From Aplysia californica (lineage: Eukaryota; Mollusca; Gastropoda; Aplysiida; Aplysiidae): DNA of 64,000 nt. Below the pieces are notes generated by a model, which saw only the letters and a list, made by a program, of their open reading frames with translations, made no database searches and was not told where the DNA came from. The stretch lies in the NCBI RefSeq assembly GCF_000002075.1, contig NW_004797812.1, positions 358,527 through 422,526 of the forward strand. Reading direction: 5' to 3'. Below are positions 1 through 11,605 of this stretch, in pieces. A program made the translations under genes and the position numbers. Each line of letters starts with the position of its first letter. The first letter of the stretch is position 1.

Positions 1-545
1 GGGGAAAGGAGAGCTCTGCAGGTACTAGATCTCAGCCCCTTTTATAATCAAAAGTTAATTTAGTCTAAACCAACAGATTTAGCTTAATTTGATCTCTACG
101 TCATCAACAAGACTACTTTATAGATCAACTACACGTACTTCATCTATACAAGTCACTGCTTCTATAGATCTATCTATGTTTTAACTAGAATCTAGATCTA
201 GAAGAATCCGTACTTCTTACTTCTTCGTTTGTTAGGAATACCCTACTTTCTGCCATGAACGATTTTGGCACCAAAAACTTTCGCAAACTATTGTTTTTGT
301 TTGTTTGAGACTTTAGCACAGGGGAGACCCCCGTGCACACCCCCACCCCCACCCCCTTTTTTGTTGCCATTTTACTGTCTTTGCTGGGGAAACCACCCCC
401 TCCTAGCACACCCCTTCTTTTACTTGTAGAACAAACAAACAAACCAAAAAAAAGCACAAACTGGACTGGCGACCAAAATAGCGGAAGGTAGGCAACAAAC
501 GAAGGAGTCCCAAAGAATCTAGATCTTAAAAAAAAATAATTTAAT
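1..545. other. Non-coding, AGATCT-rich stretch
   Basis: No gene is recognised. The stretch is AT-rich with several palindromic AGATCT words (near 27, 165, 195, 525) and C-rich/A-rich tracts at 330-460. Open frames here lack domain signal. Confidence 0.5.
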
Positions 546-548
546 AAA

Positions 549-985
549 TAATGATAATAATGGATTGCATTTATATAGCGCATATCCACTTATGCAATGC
601 TCTATGCGCTTAACATGATACATATAATGGATTTACAAATCAATTTTAAAGGTACATAGTGTTACATACTCATGCAAACACATATTCACTCACGCACGCA
701 CCACACACATATACATACTCACATACACACATACATACATATACACATACAAACTCACAACGATCTACAGCTTGGATGCATTCTGTCTAATCGAAATATG
801 ATGAAAATAGAAATGATTTTAGTTTCTTCTTAAAAATTTCTAGATCTAGATTTTCTGCTTCTCTGATAGTTTTTGGAAGCCTATTCCAAACAAGTGGGGC
901 AAAATATGAAAAAAAGCGTTGGCCATATGATTTGTAATTTATTTTAGGCTTAACAAGGGTTGTTTTGTCACTAGATGATCTGCGA
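549..985 (-). mobile_element. LINE 3' end (L2/CR1-like, family alpha)
   Basis: Read on the minus strand, this encodes the last part of a non-LTR reverse-transcriptase ORF, with the conserved ending pattern around FAPLVWNRLPKTIRE, followed by a 3' UTR. It ends in a GCGCTATATAAATGCAATCC-type tail that runs into ATT/ATC repeats (540-565). The same sequence, longer at its 5' side, occurs on the same strand at 62838-63576, so both are 5'-truncated copies of one family. Several stops show it is dead. The clade call is inferred from the C-terminal pattern and tail. Confidence 0.75.
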
Positions 986-1650
986 ATTTAGTAGAGGTTC
1001 AACGGCGCTCGCAACTGCATAAGGCGCCAAGGGGTGGATGTCAACAGAGAAGTCTTCACAGGGAATCGGGCTTACTCTGCTCACCTCTCTAGGTTCAGCA
1101 GCACAAAGTCTGCTTCGACTATCACGGTACCCTGTAAATAGCGGGTCACAAGAGTGTGACAAACATACAAAAGAAGTAGAGGAAAATGACGATAGTAAGG
1201 ATTAGGAAAGAAAAAGCAGCAGTTCCCCTATTGAGGTCCAGGCATTATTTTCTAGATCTTGACTGGGAGATGAGCACTGAAATAGATCTAGATAGATCTA
1301 AACCAAAGAAACTATCTCCAGATGCGAGGAAGCATAGATCTTTAAACCTAGATTTACGCTAGATCTATCTATATCTAGAATCTAGATTTAGATTTATATC
1401 TAATCTAGATCTACTTAAAACACAAGTTAAGTTACAACACACGCTTTCATTCCTGGTGAATGCAAAGGTGTATGCTTAGAAACAAAATTTCACTGAATAA
1501 TACGCTATTTAATCTTTATCTACTTATCTACCAATTGACTTACCTTTCAGGGTCTTTCGGAAACTGAAAAAAAAGCTAATTCAGGTCGTTTGCTCTTTTA
1601 CTTAGTTTATTGCGGCATACCACTTACAGAGTGTGTTCTTAGGATCAGCC
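986..1650. other. Non-coding; SINE-tail scrap and AGATCT cluster
   Basis: A 25-base scrap at about 1008-1032 (GCTCGCAACTGCATAAGG) matches the 3' end of the composite tRNA-SINE found at 14303, 42003 and 52622. From 1245 to 1412 the palindrome AGATCT and its extension TAGATCTA recur at short intervals. No gene is seen. Confidence 0.5.
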
Positions 1651-1810
1651 ATGTTTGTTTGAGTTTACCGCCCCAGTTTCTGCTGTCACGGAATTGGTAT
1701 TCACGGTTTGGCCCAAGCTGTACTGTCTCGTTTACATTGCTAGGTCTCTGGTTATAGGTGTAGGTATAGGCATATTATGTGTGTGTATGTGGTTGTTTTT
1801 GTGTGCGCTT

Positions 1811-1826
1811 GTGTGTGTGTGTGTTT

Positions 1827-1905
<79 letters not shown>
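1811..1905. repeat. (GT)n microsatellite
   Basis: About 95 bases of nearly pure GT with a few TTT interruptions. The open frames reading CVCVCV across it are artefacts. Confidence 0.97.
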
Positions 1906-1907
<2 letters not shown>

Positions 1908-2016
1908 TTATATTACATACATCTCTCTCTCTCCCACTCTCTTTCTGTATATATAAATAATCTTTTTTAAAATGTATATTATATAATATAAATATATAAT
2001 TTTATATTATATTATA

Positions 2017-2047
<31 letters not shown>

Positions 2048-2066
2048 GACAGACAGACACACACAC
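2017..2066. repeat. (CA)n/(GACA)n microsatellite
   Basis: AC repeat with a short GACA core, directly abutting the Tc1/mariner-like fragment that follows. It may have replaced that element's outer terminal repeat. Confidence 0.95.
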
Positions 2067-2069
2067 TTT

Positions 2070-2809
2070 ATGTTAAAGCCATGCACTACCCACTCATGCA
2101 ACATACCAATTTAGAGGTAGGTAGATTCTGTATCATCTGCCACATTAATATTTCATTTAGGTTATGAGACGCCTGAGATGTGATCACTCAAAACTGACCT
2201 TTAAAATTAGACTTTACAAATTTGGGTGAAATCAAAGAAACGCAAAGTTGACTTCGCACATGTATTGAGGAACATCAATATTGATAGAATGGACATACAT
2301 TGCATATCCAATGAATGGAGGCTATTTTGTTTGTGCAATAAACAGTTTTACTTCGACAGTTTCAAACAAAATGGAAAAGAAATCAATCTCAAATACCACG
2401 CAAAACATTGACTTAACATTAAAATTTAACATGCTCATTGTTATTTTCCAAGGAGTCATTAGAACCCTTTTGGGCATCGGCTCTATTAAACTATGGACAT
2501 AATCATCCGTCATTTCATCCCAAATGTCACTGACACTGACAGTTGCAAACAAAGGGTTTGAATAGGGAGCAAAGTCGATTTTCTTCAGCTGCTGTTTCAT
2601 GAGACTTCCCACACCCGTAAGATTCATATCGGGGCTATCTACTGGTGACCACTCCATCGTTGATATGATTTGGTTTTCTAAGAATTATCTATACGCATCA
2701 AGGCTCTTTGGCAAAGTGCTATGCCATGCATAGAGATGTCTACTTGAATGGCACCATGACGAAAATTAAGGTAAGATATGACATTCCCCCAGCACTTACG
2801 CGATAATAA
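2070..2809 (-). mobile_element. Tc1/mariner-like transposon fragment, 3' half
   Basis: On the minus strand, 2657-2322 encodes the end of a DDE transposase. WSPVDSPDMN at its start resembles the region around the third catalytic acid (SPDLNPIE in Tc1), followed by WDEMTDDYVHSLIEPMPKR, a typical C-terminal helix region. The transposase N-terminal half is absent. About 250 bases of 3' UTR run down to 2070. The copies at 5711-6475 and 28454-29215 match it along most of its length. Several frame breaks make it non-functional. Confidence 0.75.
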
Positions 2810-2811
2810 TA

Positions 2812-3610
2812 CAGTGGAGTCCACATATAACGAGTCCTGAAACAACGAGAAGTCTGTTATAAAGACACTGTTCTAAAGCCCCGTTTTTTTTCCTTCTTTA
2901 TCTTTGTAAATAAAATTCTGCTATTGCGCAATCAGACCGTCATGCGAGACGTTTATAGCGGAATATTGCTGCTGCTGTGCACAGTGCACAGACCAATTAA
3001 ACATTATTATAAAACCTTGCCAGTTGAGAAAGTTGTCGGTGATCCAGCGAAACAAGGAATGGGAGAGCGTGCGCGAACCAACAATGAAGGCCGGAGCGAA
3101 TGAGTGGGGAGGGTGTGGCATGCGCAGACACAAGCAGAACGCATCGCGTGATAGGCCAGCCCTGTCTAGATTATCAAGGCATACCGTGCCTCTCACTTCT
3201 CTGGTGCGGGATGGAGAGGTCACAATGCTGTGATAGATGGAGTGAATGTGTGACGTGCGCAAGCAGACGCAACGCACCACAGGGTGTGGTGGGGTGGGGG
3301 ACAACACAGCGGGCGAGTTAGCCTAGAGCCAGGGCCCCTTCTTTCTGATCACCAAAGCCGACTTGTCAACATTGCTAGTGCTAGAGAAAGAAACCTAATT
3401 CGATTTTTGATCAAGTAAGACCTAGAGATCATGTTGAACAAATCATCATCGGGGGAAATACAAAAAGGAATAAACAGAACGCCAAATCATAGATTAGGCC
3501 TACTTTACTATTTCCCTTGAATTTATTACTGGATCCCTTGTAACGAGAATCCTGCTATAACGGACATTTCGCTCCGGTCCCCTCCCTCTCGTTATAACAC
3601 GATTCCACTG
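2812..3610. mobile_element. Pogo/Tigger-type MITE, 799 bp
   Basis: The left end starts CAGTGGAGTCCACATATAAC. The right end, reverse-complemented, starts CAGTGGAATCGTGTTATAAC. Both are flanked by TA (2810-2811 and 3611-3612), the target duplication of Tc1/mariner-superfamily elements. The terminal wording, CAGTGG followed by (T)ATAACGAG, is that of pogo/Tigger ends. The interior has no recognisable transposase, so it is called a non-autonomous derivative. GC-rich repeated words inside (3060-3300) are unexplained. Confidence 0.85.
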
Positions 3611-3612
3611 TA

Positions 3613-3827
3613 GTCCACTAAACCAAGCGATCCGGTGATTCACGCAATGGTGGGTTTTTTTTAAATTCCACCCTAGACCACCCCCAACCATGGCAGTTTC
3701 GTGACCTCTGCTCCTCACAAACAGATGTTTGGTCCAAAATCTAAGTAACACAGCCCATATGAGAAAAAAAATGGTTCGTGCGTTACACGAAACCAATAAC
3801 TCATAAACAAATGCAATTATACTCTCT

Positions 3828-3888
<61 letters not shown>

Positions 3889-4100
3889 CGTGTGTGCGAG
3901 CGTGCGTGTGTGTGTGTGTATGTGTAAGTATCATGTGTGAGTGTTTTTGATACGAAAGGGATGTTTTCCTTGTAAACAATGATCAGTTTACCACTCCCTA
4001 TTCTTCTCATCAATCTCAACCCACCGGACATAATATTATTGTACGTCTTTGATGTAGAGGTTAGGCACTTTGTCGTACGGTAGTACACAGATGGCATGGG
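3613..4100. other. Non-coding with (GT)n tract
   Basis: A (GT)n microsatellite lies at 3831-3887 with degenerate GT continuing to about 3925. Nothing else is recognised. Confidence 0.6.
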
Positions 4101-4170
4101 TTTGATTATCTAGTGGGGATAATTTTTATCAAGCATCTTCATTTCTTTCTTCTGGAATCTTGTATCTCTC

Positions 4171-4520
4171 TCAACCGGGATTGACCCCGACAGACAGCGC
4201 TGATGCCCACTTCCTGAATGATCCATTTGTTTTAACTTAGGTGTAAAACAAAAGCAAATCAACTTGAACCTGAAGCAAGATATATTGCACAAGAACTACA
4301 AAGGAAAACCAAAACAAAACCAAAAAGCAAACCCCCCCCCCCCACCCGAAGGCAACAACAAAACAACAACAAACATAAAAAATCAACAGCAACAACAACA
4401 ACATCAAATCAACCAACAAACAAAAACAACAACTAACAAACCAAATATACAAAACGAGGGAAGACACTTACCCACGGTTACGAGCACAAGCGCTACAACT
4501 GACACTATACTGCTCGTCAT
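4171..4520 (-). CDS. Candidate two-exon secreted peptide gene
   Basis: On the minus strand an ATG at 4520 opens MTSSIVSVVALVLVTV, which looks like a signal peptide core. After one more base (exon end at 4472) comes a strong donor, GTAAGT (4471-4466). A pyrimidine-rich stretch ending in AAG (4238-4236) could be the acceptor. The joined second exon (4235-4171) stays in frame to a TGA at 4173-4171, giving a peptide of about 37 residues ending NPG, where the final glycine could allow amidation. The intron of about 235 bases holds AAC/CAA repeats. I see no homologue. The signal-peptide exon with its donor is the solid part; the second exon and any function are inference, and a longer transcript with other exons is possible. 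Confidence 0.25.
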
Positions 4521-4890
4521 GCTAACAGGTTTCCTTTCGTTTGTAACTGAACCTGAAGTAGAGAGTACACAAATTTAATGTAACAAGCCTTCGTTTGACA
4601 CTAGCACAAACGTCCGACACGAAAACGAAAAGCAAACTGTGGCAGGAACACTTGGACAACACGCTAACGTCAAAAACGTTTAACCCCACTGTTGGAATTG
4701 CCCTCATTATTGATGATTACCTATGTGTTGGTGGCGCAATTCAGCTCCCCAACAGTCTTCAAGTAAATTACCCCAAATAGACGGCTATTATCGACCCATT
4801 GTGTTTATATATATTATATTTTATTTTTATATACATACATGCATATACAGACGTGTGTGTATTTGTATGTGCGTGTGTGTATGTGTGGTG

Positions 4891-4956
<66 letters not shown>

Positions 4957-5705
4957 GTGTGTGTGAGTGTACGTTTTGACTTCCATCCAACCGTTGAGAC
5001 CGACTCATGGAAACGGAAGGCTTCGATTACATTCACGTTAAGAACCATTGGTCTTAATATACTGGCGACCAAAAGAAAGGTACCACGTATGTGATCTGCT
5101 ACGTTAAAATCATTGAGCCTTTTGAGTCGTTATGCTTTTCTGTTTGTGTAAATAATGCTACATGTAAGTAGTCTAAAATGTATGTCATGTTATAGAAATA
5201 TCGTTTCGCTGTTTCACTCAGTGTTCACAGTGCTAAAATAAAAATGTGAAAATTTGGAAATTAGCATATTTTCCTCACCCTGTTGTGGATTCGTTTTTTA
5301 AATATTTTTGTTGTGTGTGTTTTTTTTTTAAGGTAAAGTTTTGGGTTTTATTGATGAAAAAACCGCGATAATAGTGGATCATTGCCACCCAAGAAAGATA
5401 GCACGGAAATCGAGCCGTCGGCATGCTCCGCACGTTTCTGCTATTGCCAGGACATTCAATGTCAGTCAGTTTTTCTGATAAACAAAAAACTCAAACTTCA
5501 TTTAAAAACGCAAAATAGAAAAAGTACACCATGTGGTCAGGCAAATGCCATAAGTTTTCTGTTTTTTGTTGTTGGTGTTGTGAATATTTAATAATATTGT
5601 GAGAAGAAAAAAGAATGCGCATATATTACCCAAAAAGTTAAGGACCCCTTAGTTTAACTTAATTCTGAATTAATAAATAAATTTATTAAGCTCAAAATCA
5701 GCAAG
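4521..5705. other. Non-coding with (GT)n tract
   Basis: A (GT)n microsatellite occupies 4892-4968 with degenerate GT from 4852. The remainder is AT-rich and shows no gene. Confidence 0.6.
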
Positions 5706-5710
5706 TTCGG

Positions 5711-6475
5711 TATACAGTAGCGTCCTAAAAAAGCTTGAAAATGTAATCACCCAATCATCGTGTTATAGGCTTGCACTACCCACTAATGCAGCATACCAAC
5801 ATAATAATAAATAAATTCTGCATGACCTGACACATTACTATTTCATCTATGTTAAGCTCGAGATATGGTCACTCAAAATTGACATTGAAAATCAGGCTTG
5901 GCATAACAGCAGCCTAAAAAAGCCACTTTGCTCCCAATTCAGACCCTTTGCAACTCTCTTTGACATTTGAGATGAAACGACAGATAATTATGTCTAAAGT
6001 TTAATAGATTCGATGTCCTAAGGGTTCGTGCACTACACAAAACTAATGGCTCCTAAGTAAAATAATGAGCACGTTTAATATTAAATCTTAGTGGCTTGCT
6101 ATTTCCAGTTTTGTTTGAAACTATCGTGACAGAATATCAAAATATGGTATTGTTTATTGCAATACAAAATTCTCCATTCATAGGATATGCAATGTATATC
6201 CATTCTATCAAAAGTGATACTCCTCAATACACGTGCGAAGAAAATGTAACGTTTTTTTATATTTCGCACAATTTTGCCAAACCTGTTTTTTTTAAGGTCA
6301 ATTTTAAGTGACCATAATATTATCTAGGGAGCCCTTAATATAGATAAATTTAGACTTTGTCAGATGATGCACAAGTAATTTATCTTTAAATTGGCATGAG
6401 TAGGTAATGCGAGGCTTTAACACGATGAAAGGTTGATTGCATTTTCAAGGGGTTTTTTTTGGACGCCACTGTATA
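5711..6475 (+). mobile_element. Fold-back derivative of the Tc1/mariner-like element
   Basis: The left end (5711 onward) and the reverse complement of the right end (6475 backward) are alike for about 190 bases: CAGTRGCGTCC, then TTGAAAATG, then the segment with GCACTACCCACTAATGC. The central and right parts (about 5930-6475) match, in plus orientation, the transposase C-terminus and 3' UTR of the element at 2070-2809. The left arm is that same 3' UTR inverted. The unit is thus a palindromic derivative built from one end of the parent element. It has no intact transposase. TA dinucleotides flank both ends. Confidence 0.7.
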
Positions 6476-6999
6476 TGGCACTTTATTCATACCGTAAAGC
6501 TTTATAAAATTGTATGGATTCGACAATGTTAGCGTTTGCAAGTCCTATTTAAAGTGTTAAATGAAGGACCCCCACTTGTCGAAAGTCATACGGATCAAAC
6601 TGGAAAAATAGATAAAAGTTTAAAAAGGCGTGTGGCCATCATTAGCATGTAAACAGTCTGTGCAACGTTGCATTATGGATTGAAGAAGCGTTCCTAGAAT
6701 GAGCTTTAGCATTGCCTGCCATTCATGTTCAAGAATTCGAAAGAATTCGTCTCCGTTATAGGACGGAGGTTGGTGGGTCCTGTTGTGTCGCTCTCGAACA
6801 TCCCGTAACCATTACTTCACAATATGGCTCTTTTCGTCTATGCAGACAGTCAATTTAGCTTAAGACGGTCTCAAGGTTGTCTTCCTGCAGCTTCTTTCAT
6901 GGCTAATTCTTCCTATGTTTGAAGCGCAGATTGGTGGGTCCTGTTGTGTCGCCCACGAATATCCCATAACCATTACTTAACTGCATGATCTTTCATTCT
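6476..6999. repeat. Direct duplication of about 70 bp, spaced 161 bp
   Basis: TGGTGGGTCCTGTTGTGTCG occurs at 6771 and again at 6932, each followed by a similar segment containing CCATAACCATTACTT. The two copies are diverged. They lie next to the broken 3' side of the LINE that follows and may derive from it. No gene is seen. Confidence 0.6.
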
Positions 7000-9464
7000 G
7001 TTGAAAGGCGGTCCATCATTGTTTGTAGTGTTGATTCACTGTGAGCAACAAGAGCAGCATCATCGGCGAAGACAAAGTCCCGTACTGTTGGTTGTTTTTT
7101 TAAATCTTGGTCTTGGACTGGAGTCGAGTAAGATTGAAGAGCGACTCATCCTTTCCCCAGTGAAGGCAGACATCCCCTGATGACTCTTTGAATGTGTGCT
7201 GCCGTAAGACAGCAAAATAAGTGCTAAAGAGGGTTGGTCCCAAGACACAACCTTGCTGCACTCTGCTATTAATGTTGAAGCTGTTTGATGTTGAACCGTC
7301 AAACTGAATGGTGGCCTTCACATCTTCGTGGAATGAGATAATTAGCTGTAGCAGTATTGGGGGAAAGCCAATTTTACCAAACATCATGAGCAGTCCTGAT
7401 CTACTGACTGTATCAAAAGCCTTTGTCAGATCAACGAACGCAGTATGAAATGGCAGTTGTTGGTCCCTGCATCTTTCTTGTAGCTCATGAATAGAAAGAT
7501 CATGTCCATTGTTGAGCGGTTTGATCTGAAACTGCATTGTCTCTCTGGTAGGACTCTTTCTGCAAGTTTCTGAAGTCGCTTCAGGATGATCCCAGCGAAA
7601 GCTTTTCCAGATATGATTAGCAGTGAGATATCTATGTAGTTGTTGCAATTTCCTTTGTCCCCTTTGTTTTTGTAGAATGTGGTGATTTTGGTATCTCTCA
7701 CGTTATTTGGAATTTCTGCTTTCAGCCAACAAGTCGTTAGTAGCTTGTAGAGATATGGGAGGAGAGTTTCTTTGTTCTCTTTCAGCACTTCAGCAGGTAT
7801 GTTGTCATTTCCTGCTGTTTTTCCGCAAGCGAGTTCATCTTTTGCAGAAGAGAGTTCTTTTTCTGTTGGTGTTGGATCAAGTTCTGAAATTTCGGAGGGC
7901 TGAGGAATGGCCTCATATAGCTGTCTATCAAAATGTCGCTTCTCTGAGTATAATACGTCTGAATTATGTTCTACCCATCTTTCCATTTGTTTCTACTTGT
8001 TTGTCAGCTGTTCACCTGTCGCAGACTTTAGAGGTGAAACATTGTTTGATGTTGGTCCAAAAGCAGCTCTGATATTTTCTTACATTTTCCTGATATTACC
8101 TGTATCGTTGCCTATGGGATTTCTGGGCATAATTTGTCCCAGTACTGATTGGCGCACTTTCTGGTTTTTCTTTGAAGGTTTGATTTAGCAGCCCGTAGTT
8201 GTTGCTTTGTACTTTCTGTTGGATTTGTGTGGTGTTCCAACAGGATCTTAGGCTTTTTCTCGAGTGTTGATGCACTGGCTTCAACTCAGTCCTCTTTGCA
8301 AGGTCTTTCTATTCCAAAGATAATCGACGCCGAATTATAAATTGTTGATCTCATGCTATTTCACATGTTGTCTGGGGATGAGCTATCTAGATGTTAAAGC
8401 TGTTCTTTAACATGTCCTTGAAATTTTGCCTTTAACTGGGTCTTTGGTATTTCTTATATTGATCTTAGGTTTCTTTTGTTCTTCAGCTCTTGATGTTTTC
8501 TTTGTGAGTATCTTTGCCTTTGCTATGACTAAAAGGTGGTCTGTGTTGCAGTCTGCACTGTAGAAGGATCTTGTTTGCTTTACCATGTTGGCATCTTTCT
8601 TTCTGAGGATGATGAAGTCGATTTGGTGCCAATGGCGTGATTTTGGATAGTACCAAGAAACCCTATGTCTGTCCTTGCCACTGTAGAAGGTGTTAGTGAT
8701 GCAAAGGTTGTTATTTGTGCAAAATTCCAAGAGTCTCTGATCATTCTCATTGATTTTTTGGAGCCCAAAAGGTCTGAGGCAGGTGGGCCATACTTTATTT
8801 TCAGTACCTACTCCTGCATTGAAGTCGTCCATGAGGAACAGTTGGTCTGCTTTTGGGGCGTTGTTGATTGCATTCTGAAGTTCCTCGTAAAACTGGTCTT
8901 TTTTCCTCATTTTCTGTTGTTAGGGTTGGGGCGTAGGCGCTGATGAAGTTAGCCTTTCCAGTTTTGGTTTTCATTTCCATGACAGTGATACGTTCGGATA
9001 CACCTTGGGGGTGCTGATCCTGTTCAGCAATCTGTTGTGTACTGCAAATCCCACACCATGGACCAGAAGAATGTGTAGTTTCTTTCCCTGATGGTACCAG
9101 TGTTAGCAAGTCTCGTCTCTTGCAGGGCAGTGATGTCTACATTGAGTTGTGTGAGCTTCCTGTCTATGATTGCTGTCTTTCTGATGGCCTCTGTTTTCTC
9201 CAAGTTGGTAGCGTCCAATTCGTTTGTCATTGTTCTACCATTCCAGGTCCCCAGTTTCCATGGGGTTCGTTTTACATTTTTGCCTGGTGCTGGATTTAAC
9301 GTCTGCCTTTCGGTTTTTGTCCTAGCTCTATACACCCATAGAAGCAAGCAGGCTTGGCGGATCAGCACCTTACTGACTGGGGGCTGCCCAGTTTGAGACG
9401 GGTGGTAGCTGATCAGTACGACTGAATAGTCACTCCCATCGTCAAAGGTGACCCGTGGCAACAT
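7000..9464 (-). mobile_element. Decayed LINE with AP endonuclease and reverse transcriptase
   Basis: Minus-strand relic of a non-LTR retrotransposon of the type often misannotated as craniofacial development protein 2 (RTE-like; clade uncertain). From 9464: endonuclease start KLGTWNGRTM, LQETRLA, FISAYAPTLTT, DFNAGVG (8828-8808; the usual G before D is M here), SRHWHQIDF and SADCNTDH. The reverse transcriptase follows (7986-7000) with AGNDNIPAEVLKEN, AFVDLTKAFDT, VQQGCVLGPTLFS, LTRLQSKTKI and an intact FADD catalytic box near 7060. The frame shifts several times (around 9030, 8400-8000 and 7500) and the reading ends soon after FADD, so the 3' part is missing. Confidence 0.9.
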
Positions 9465-9609
9465 CCTGTTTCACCAAATAGGGATGTCTTATAACCCGTA
9501 AACTGCCACCTCCCGTGTTTTTGCTCTTGCTTATCACAACAAGAATGAAGTGTCCTCTCCATAGTCATATAAATACTGCTGTAGCTGTGGTTGAGCTGTG
9601 GATCTGATC

Positions 9610-10165
9610 CGCTCTATTTGCTAACAACGTCAGCTACCAGCTTGTCACACTCCTCAAACATCCTAATATCCTCATTGAGACCAAGCCAAGCTCATTAACT
9701 CTATCTTTATCCCCACCTTGAGCTACCTGTGCCAGACATGGACCCTGACCAAAAGTCTGGAACGTAAGTTAACCACCTGCGAGATAAGATTTCTAAAGAG
9801 AGCCGTCAACAAAAACAGACAGGACATGGTCAGAAACAACAAGATTAGAGAAATGGTGGGAACAACACCTGTCCTCCACTACATCCGAAAGCAAACAATC
9901 AGGTGGTTTGGACATCTCATACGTATGGCACCTAACCAGCTTGCCAGTAAAGTCTACTACATGAAAGTGTCAGGGTACAAAGCAAGAGGAAGACCAAGAA
10001 AGACCTGGATCCAGGGTGTGAAGGATACCCTGAGAACATTCAATATCCCACCCAGCCAGGCCATCAAACTTGCTAGAGACAGGAAGGTCTTTCTCCCCTC
10101 GACGCCCTCGAGATACAAGAGGACGGATAAAGTAAAAGTAAGTATTTGCTCTTTTGCAGCGTCCT
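9610..10165 (+). mobile_element. LINE 3' end (RTE-like family, C-terminal domain)
   Basis: The plus strand encodes the post-RT C-terminal region: LCQTWTLTKSLERK, then TTPVLHYIRKQTIRWFGHLI, RGRPRKTWIQGVKDTL and FLPSTPSRYKR. The open part runs 9718-10179; homology starts earlier, near 9620, in another frame. The same region closes the LINE at 45295-47056, so the two belong to one family. This copy is 5'-truncated and lies head-to-head with the minus-strand LINE ending at 9464. Confidence 0.88.
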
Positions 10166-11605
10166 CCCTGAAATATTGAAATCTTGACTAAGCTAAATGG
10201 CTTGACTGTATGGAGAACGTGCCTTGCCCAATTTGCACGTACCGCCTCTCGACTTTGCTTATTTTGTCCAAAGGAGCGACGAGGTCACTACATTTGGAGC
10301 TAGTAGAGTTGCAGGGGCTGCCAGAAGATAGTTCAGATCATTCCTCCCTGTCGACTGCCTTAGGGGCCCTCCCTCCGGATTTGTTTAGGGTTTACTCCCT
10401 TAGCCTTTCATACTCCCGTGTTCACCTACAAGACAGAAGGAACAGCTGCAGGTAGTACCATCTACTGTCATTATGGTAGCAGCACTAAAGCTGACACGAC
10501 TACTATAAATACTACTATAGGGTCTATATCAGGTGAGTAAGCCAGCCAGCCCACCCTTGTCCACTCGATGCTGCTGTGGGAACTCGTTTACGACATGAGC
10601 ACGGTGAAACCGAGTTATCGTCCTTGAGAATGGTGCCTGGTTCCACATTCTTTAGAGCTAACACGACAGATGCTTGCAGAATTTCGTCCGTTTAGCAAAT
10701 TCAGATTTAATTGTCTTTATATTATCTTGGAGGAATGTTCCTTTTTTCAGATTAATGTGTCTCAACACAATTACAACTCCTCCCCCAACTTCCATCGCGG
10801 TCATACTCCTGGATACAGCCGCCCTGAAAACGTGCGCCAGGGAGGCTCCAGACGCAAATTCTGCCGTAATTCATGATTGAATGTGAACTTGTCTGTGAGC
10901 AGTTCATTTGACCACTTTTGACGTGTCCATTGCAGGCGATGTGTACACCAGGTCCGCCGAGCAGTGCGATGGGTCTGGGTCAGGGGGAGACAGATTGCTG
11001 ATCGTCTCGGGCCAAGTTCATGTTGACGTAATCTGTTCCTTATGGTCTGGCAATGGCAATGTCATTTACAGAGATTCAAAGTTATTTGTGTTCCTACAAA
11101 TAGTTTTGCTACTTTTCTTATCAAATTTATTTATTTCTATGATGCACTGTTTCTCCTAATTGCTACCACAGCAAGGTATACCAACATTTATGAAAGTTTA
11201 TATTGTAGTGGTGCAGAATATTTAGAAGATGGATGTATACAGGTTGAATGACTTGCGTTTCTTCAGAAAGCACATTCTGATTTACCCTTTTAGCAATACA
11301 TGTATTGGCACTTAAATTTGCCAGTTCAATTTGTGGTCGATTGTGAGACCGAGATGTAAATCTAGTACTAATCCGTGATTTTCATTTGTTGTGTGTGTGT
11401 GTGGGGGGGGGGGGGATTGTTGCTGTTGTTCAATTACAAGAGGTGGAACTTGCTTTTTTCTGTTCGAAAATTACAACAACAAAAACAAAACTAATTCTTT
11501 CGTATTTGTGAAGTTAACTTTTCGAAAATTTGAACTACACCATTTATAAAAAAAAGTGCATATTTCTATGAGATACTCTTTTTTTTATCGAAGCCTATTA
11601 CATGT
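10166..11605. other. No recognised feature
   Basis: Short open frames (10210-10455, 10670-10880, 10908-11159) show no family I recognise. An AG|GTGAGT word at about 10535 could be a splice donor but has no convincing open frame before it. A G-run of about 14 lies at 11402. Confidence 0.4.

Noticed and set aside
1655-1970. Cysteine/valine-rich frames
   Set aside because: They are translations of a (GT)n microsatellite. The same applies to frames at 3801-4097, 4723-5094, 39438-39795 and 60602-60973.
2322-2657. Short host protein
   Set aside because: SPDMN and the following pattern match the end of a Tc1/mariner transposase, and the DNA recurs at 5711 and 28454.
8407-9464. Host gene 'craniofacial development protein 2-like'
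   Set aside because: The similarity is to a LINE endonuclease; this name is a common misannotation. RT blocks follow on the same strand.
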